NCBI GenBank assembly: GCA_046349935.1 | Contig: JAXMBK010000003.1 | Span: forward strand, 806,001-870,000 | DNA length: 64,000 nucleotides | Reading direction: 5' to 3' | Source: CAIXSC01 sp046349935 | GTDB taxonomy: Bacteria; Planctomycetota; Planctomycetia; Pirellulales; Pirellulaceae | Shown: positions 61,184-64,000 of the stretch, piece after piece | How the letters are laid out: every line of letters begins with the position of its first letter | Numbering within the stretch: the first letter of the stretch is position 1 | The notes under the pieces: generated by a model | The model's input: the letters and a program-made list of their open reading frames with translations, nothing else | What the model was told of the DNA's origin: nothing | Databases searched by the model: none | Position numbers and translations under genes: made by a program

Positions 61184-63598
61184 ATGACTCGCCTTCCCCC
61201 TCCCGCCCTACCGCTGTTGCTCGCCTGCCTGCTGCTCGCCGCCCCCGCGCGCGGCGCGGACGACGAACGCGTTGCGGACAGTGAGCGCATGGAGTTCTTC
61301 GAGCGACGCATCCGTCCGGTGCTCGTCGAGCGATGTCAGAAGTGCCACGGCGCCGACGCCGCGCAGCGCAAAGGCGGACTGCGGCTCGACACGGCCGCGG
61401 GACTTGCGCACGGCGGCGACTCGGGCCCCGCCCTGGCCCCCGGCGAACCTGACAAGAGCCTGCTTTGGCACGCCGTGTCGTACTCGGGCAACGCCTCCGA
61501 GATGCCGCCCGACGCGAAACTCTCGCCCCAGACGCTCGACGACTTCCGCCGCTGGATCGCCGACGGCGCCGTGTTCCCCGCCGCGCCCGGCGACGGCGAC
61601 GCCGCCGCCACGACGCCGCGTCGAGTCGACATCGCGGCCGGTCGTCAATTCTGGTCGTTCCAACCGCTGCGATCGCCGCCGCCGCCCCCCGTCGCCGCTC
61701 GCCATTGGCCGCTCGGCCCGATCGACGCCTTCGTCCTCGCGCCGCTCGAAGCGAACAAGCTGACGCCGGCGCCCGTCGCCGACCGCCGCACGCTGTTGCG
61801 TCGAGCCTGGGAGTCGCTGGTCGGACTCCCGCCACCGATCGAGGAACTCCATGCATTCACGCAAGACGACTCGCCCGACGCACTCGAACGGCAGCTCGAC
61901 CGGCTCTTTGCTTCGCCGCGGTTTGGCGAACGCTGGGGCCGACATTGGCTCGATGTGGCTCGGTACGCCGAAGACAACCCGACGTCCGAGTCGACCTGCC
62001 CGCCGCCGCGGTTCGCGTACCGCTACCGCGATTGGGTCGTTCGAGCGTTCAACGAAGACTTGCCGTACGACGACTTCGTGCGTCGCCAACTGGCCGCCGA
62101 CCTGTACGATCTGCCGCCGAGCGAAATCGCGGCGCTCGGCTTCTTGGGCCTCTCGCCCGTCTACCACAAAGAGCCGAAGCTGTCCGCCGACGTCATCGCC
62201 ACGATCGTCGCGGATGAATGGGACGAGCGGCTCGACGCCGTCACCCGCGGCTTTCTGGGACTCACCGTCGCCTGCGCCCGCTGCCACGACCACAAGTTCG
62301 ATCCGATTCGCACCGAAGACTACTACGCGCTCGCGGGCGTGATCGCGAGCACGCAGTTGGTCGAATGGCCGTTGACGCCGACGGCGGTGGAGCGAGCGGC
62401 CGAACTGACCGACGTCCAGTGGCAATTGATCGACGCTCAACTACGGTTCGACTACGCGAAACGTCAGCGCGAGACGGCCAAACAAGCCAAGCAAGACCTT
62501 GCATCGTTCAACAGCGCCTACGTCACGACCGAAGCCGAAGTGAAGCGACTCAAGGCGTTGAAGCTGCACGACGGCCCGATCGCCAACGCAGTGCGCGACG
62601 CGGGCCTCTGGATCAACGGCGCCGACCCGACGTGGACCTACCTCGACTATCGTGCACGTCAGTCGCGCGACTTGCCGGTGTTCATCCGCGGCAACGCCCT
62701 GCGACATGGCCCGATCGTGCCGCGACGCTTCTTGGAAGTGTTCGACGAACAAGCGGCGCCGTTCGTCGGCCCTGGCAGCGGCCGAAGGGAGCTCGCGGAG
62801 TCGCTGGTCGGCGCCGCGCGTCCGCTCGCGACGCGCGTATTCGTGAACCGCGTGTGGGGTTGGCAATTCGGTCAGGGACTCGTGCGCACGCCCAGCAACT
62901 TTGGGCGACTGGGCGAAGCGCCGTCGCATCCTGAATTGCTCGAACACCTCGCCTATCGCTTCGCCGAGAACAGTGGATCGACAAAGCGTTTGCTGCGCGA
63001 CCTGCTCAGCTCCGCGACATGGCGTCAAAGCGTCGCCGCATCGTCCGCGGCGCTTGCCAAGGACCCCGACAATCGACTGCTCTCGCGCACCTCGCGCAAG
63101 CGACTCGAACCCGAAGCGTGGCGCGACACGCTCCTTGCGCTCGCCGGCGAGCTTGACCTCGCACTCGGCGGCCCGTCCCAGAAGCTCGACGACGCTGCTT
63201 TCCATCGCCGTACGATCTACGCGAGCGTGAGTCGCCAGCGACCGGCCGACTTGTTCAAGCTGTTCGACTTCCCCGATGCCAAACAGCACGGCGAATCGCG
63301 ATTGCCGACGACCACTCCGCTGCAACATCTGTACTTGCTGAACAGTCCCTTCGTGCAGCGCGCCGCGGAGTCGCTGGCGAACGAAACGCCGGATGACGCG
63401 CTGATGTCGGTCGACCCAATGATGGAGTCGATCTTTGAACGCGTGCTGCTCCGACGACCGACGGATGTCGAGCGAGATGACGCACGAAAACTGCTGGCGA
63501 GCGACGGTTGGCCTGAAGAACGCAGCGAGCGGTTGCGGCGCGCGACGCTGTTGGCGCATGCCTTGCTGGCGACGAACGAGGTGCTGTATGTCGATTGA
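61184..63598 (+). CDS. Planctomycete cytochrome c + DUF1549/DUF1553 protein
   Basis: 804 residues from ATG 61184 (MTRLPPPALPLLLACLLLAA). Signal peptide ends near ARGADD. The N-terminal planctomycete cytochrome domain has RIRPVLVERCQKCHGADAAQ (heme-binding CQKCH). DUF1549 starts at RTLLRRAWESLVGLPPPIEE and contains LTVACARCHDHKFDPI, a second CxxCH; DUF1553 follows (RPLATRVFVNRVWGWQFGQG, RLPTTTPLQHLYLLNSPFVQ). It is longer than the copy at 6056 because of the cytochrome domain. It is probably a periplasmic heme protein. The next gene overlaps its stop by 11 bases, consistent with joint translation. Confidence 0.94.
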   Translation: MTRLPPPALPLLLACLLLAAPARGADDERVADSERMEFFERRIRPVLVERCQKCHGADAAQRKGGLRLDTAAGLAHGGDSGPALAPGEPDKSLLWHAVSYSGNASEMPPDAKLSPQTLDDFRRWIADGAVFPAAPGDGDAAATTPRRVDIAAGRQFWSFQPLRSPPPPPVAARHWPLGPIDAFVLAPLEANKLTPAPVADRRTLLRRAWESLVGLPPPIEELHAFTQDDSPDALERQLDRLFASPRFGERWGRHWLDVARYAEDNPTSESTCPPPRFAYRYRDWVVRAFNEDLPYDDFVRRQLAADLYDLPPSEIAALGFLGLSPVYHKEPKLSADVIATIVADEWDERLDAVTRGFLGLTVACARCHDHKFDPIRTEDYYALAGVIASTQLVEWPLTPTAVERAAELTDVQWQLIDAQLRFDYAKRQRETAKQAKQDLASFNSAYVTTEAEVKRLKALKLHDGPIANAVRDAGLWINGADPTWTYLDYRARQSRDLPVFIRGNALRHGPIVPRRFLEVFDEQAAPFVGPGSGRRELAESLVGAARPLATRVFVNRVWGWQFGQGLVRTPSNFGRLGEAPSHPELLEHLAYRFAENSGSTKRLLRDLLSSATWRQSVAASSAALAKDPDNRLLSRTSRKRLEPEAWRDTLLALAGELDLALGGPSQKLDDAAFHRRTIYASVSRQRPADLFKLFDFPDAKQHGESRLPTTTPLQHLYLLNSPFVQRAAESLANETPDDALMSVDPMMESIFERVLLRRPTDVERDDARKLLASDGWPEERSERLRRATLLAHALLATNEVLYVD

Positions 63599-64000
63599 TT
63601 CCCAACCGTTGGTCGCGACAATGCAGCCCACTCGGCGCGCGGCCTTGCAGACGTTGTGCGGCGGTTTCGGCGCACTGGCGATGGCCGACATGGTGCAAGC
63701 GATGGAAGCCGCGTCCCCCGGCGTCGTGCCGCGCGCGAAGCATGTGATCTTTCTATTCATGGCGGGCGGCCCTTCGCACCTCGACCTGTTCGACGAAAAA
63801 CCGCTCCTCAAACAGTACGCAGGTCAGCGACCGCCGGCGGCCGATCTCCGCACGGAACGGATCACCGGCGGACTGTTGCCGGCGCCGTGGAAATTTCAAC
63901 CGGGCGGGCGCAGCGGACTGATGGTGAGCGACCTCCTGCCGCGGATTCGCGAATGCGTGGACGACCTGTGCATCGTGAAGTCGATGGTGGGCGGCAATCC
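63588..64000 (+). CDS. DUF1501 protein, 3' end outside window
   Basis: ATG 63588 lies inside the end of the previous gene (ATG TCG ATT GAT, overlap 11 bases), giving MSIDSQPLVATMQPTRRAAL. The twin-arginine-like QPTRRAALQTLCGGFGALAM precedes KHVIFLFMAGGPSHLDLFDE, the DUF1501 start motif, then PRIRECVDDLCIVKSMVGGN. The gene is open to the window end, so only about 137 residues are visible. It is the usual partner of the DUF1549/1553 gene upstream. Compare the shorter pair at 6056-8969. Confidence 0.93.
   Translation, partial: MSIDSQPLVATMQPTRRAALQTLCGGFGALAMADMVQAMEAASPGVVPRAKHVIFLFMAGGPSHLDLFDEKPLLKQYAGQRPPAADLRTERITGGLLPAPWKFQPGGRSGLMVSDLLPRIRECVDDLCIVKSMVGGN

Noticed and set aside
61208..63811. 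Two long minus-strand frames opposite the cytochrome/DUF1549 gene
   Set aside because: They are shadows of a well supported gene; composition is Arg-rich with no recognised motif.

Overview
The window reads as the chromosome of a planctomycete, most likely a member of the Pirellulales. The signs are the family content rather than any marker RNA: two DUF1559 prepilin-like proteins, two DUF1549/DUF1553 plus DUF1501 pairs, a planctomycete cytochrome c domain, a TIGR03009 protein, a secreted PQQ-propeller protein beside a Gfo/Idh/MocA protein, ECF sigma factors next to Ser/Thr kinases with WD40 repeats, and a giant secreted protein opening with the LES-L-ESRRMF motif. The DNA is GC rich and densely coded on both strands. 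No rRNA, tRNA, CRISPR array or replication origin was recognised.

Layout. 0-10.4 kb (+): a TPR protein cut by the window edge, a GT4 glycosyltransferase, then a tight run of two DUF1559 proteins, DUF1549/1553, DUF1501 and a secreted EF-hand protein. 10.4-17.1 kb (-): mtnA, a polyprenol-phosphate glycosyltransferase, an ExeA-type ATPase, pyrophosphatase, an Rrf2 regulator behind cysH, and a TIGR03009 protein. 17.3-19.2 kb (+): an acidic-repeat protein overlapping a lipoprotein. 19.3-23.8 kb (-): an NADP-binding reductase, a SpoIIE-type phosphatase, a PQQ-propeller protein and an oxidoreductase. 24.0-26.3 kb (+): an ion/citrate-type transporter and a sugar-phosphate isomerase-like protein. 26.3-31.8 kb (-): transketolase, a small secreted protein, kdsB, pyrG and a DUF1844 protein. 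32.1-33.5 kb: an IS200/REP-type transposase with nested inverted repeats at its 3' end. 33.7-41.2 kb: an ECF sigma factor, a kinase with a degenerate receiver domain, a large secreted protein and an NfeD-like membrane protein. 41.3-56.8 kb (+): a methyltransferase, then ECF sigma factor, zinc-motif kinase/WD40 protein and a 3477-residue RHS protein in series. 56.8-60.0 kb: a decayed ISL3-type element, a sulfatase-modifying-factor-like gene broken by one stop codon, and two copies of a 134-bp palindromic repeat flanking a DUF559 gene. 60.0-64 kb: a quinone oxidoreductase, then a second cytochrome/DUF1549/1553 protein and DUF1501 pair cut by the window end.

The most unusual part is 42.1-59.3 kb. 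An ECF sigma factor is followed by a membrane kinase carrying an HxxxCxxC anti-sigma-type zinc motif, and then by a giant RHS protein. The RHS repeat region of that protein is split by an insert of about 1300 residues, which contains five units of a 192-residue repeat. The last part of the RHS gene, the IS remnant and the broken gene after it share a more AT-rich composition, as expected for a segment that is exchanged or recently acquired. Housekeeping parts (pyrG, kdsB, tkt, ppa, cysH) look ordinary; kdsB implies that the cell makes KDO-containing lipopolysaccharide.
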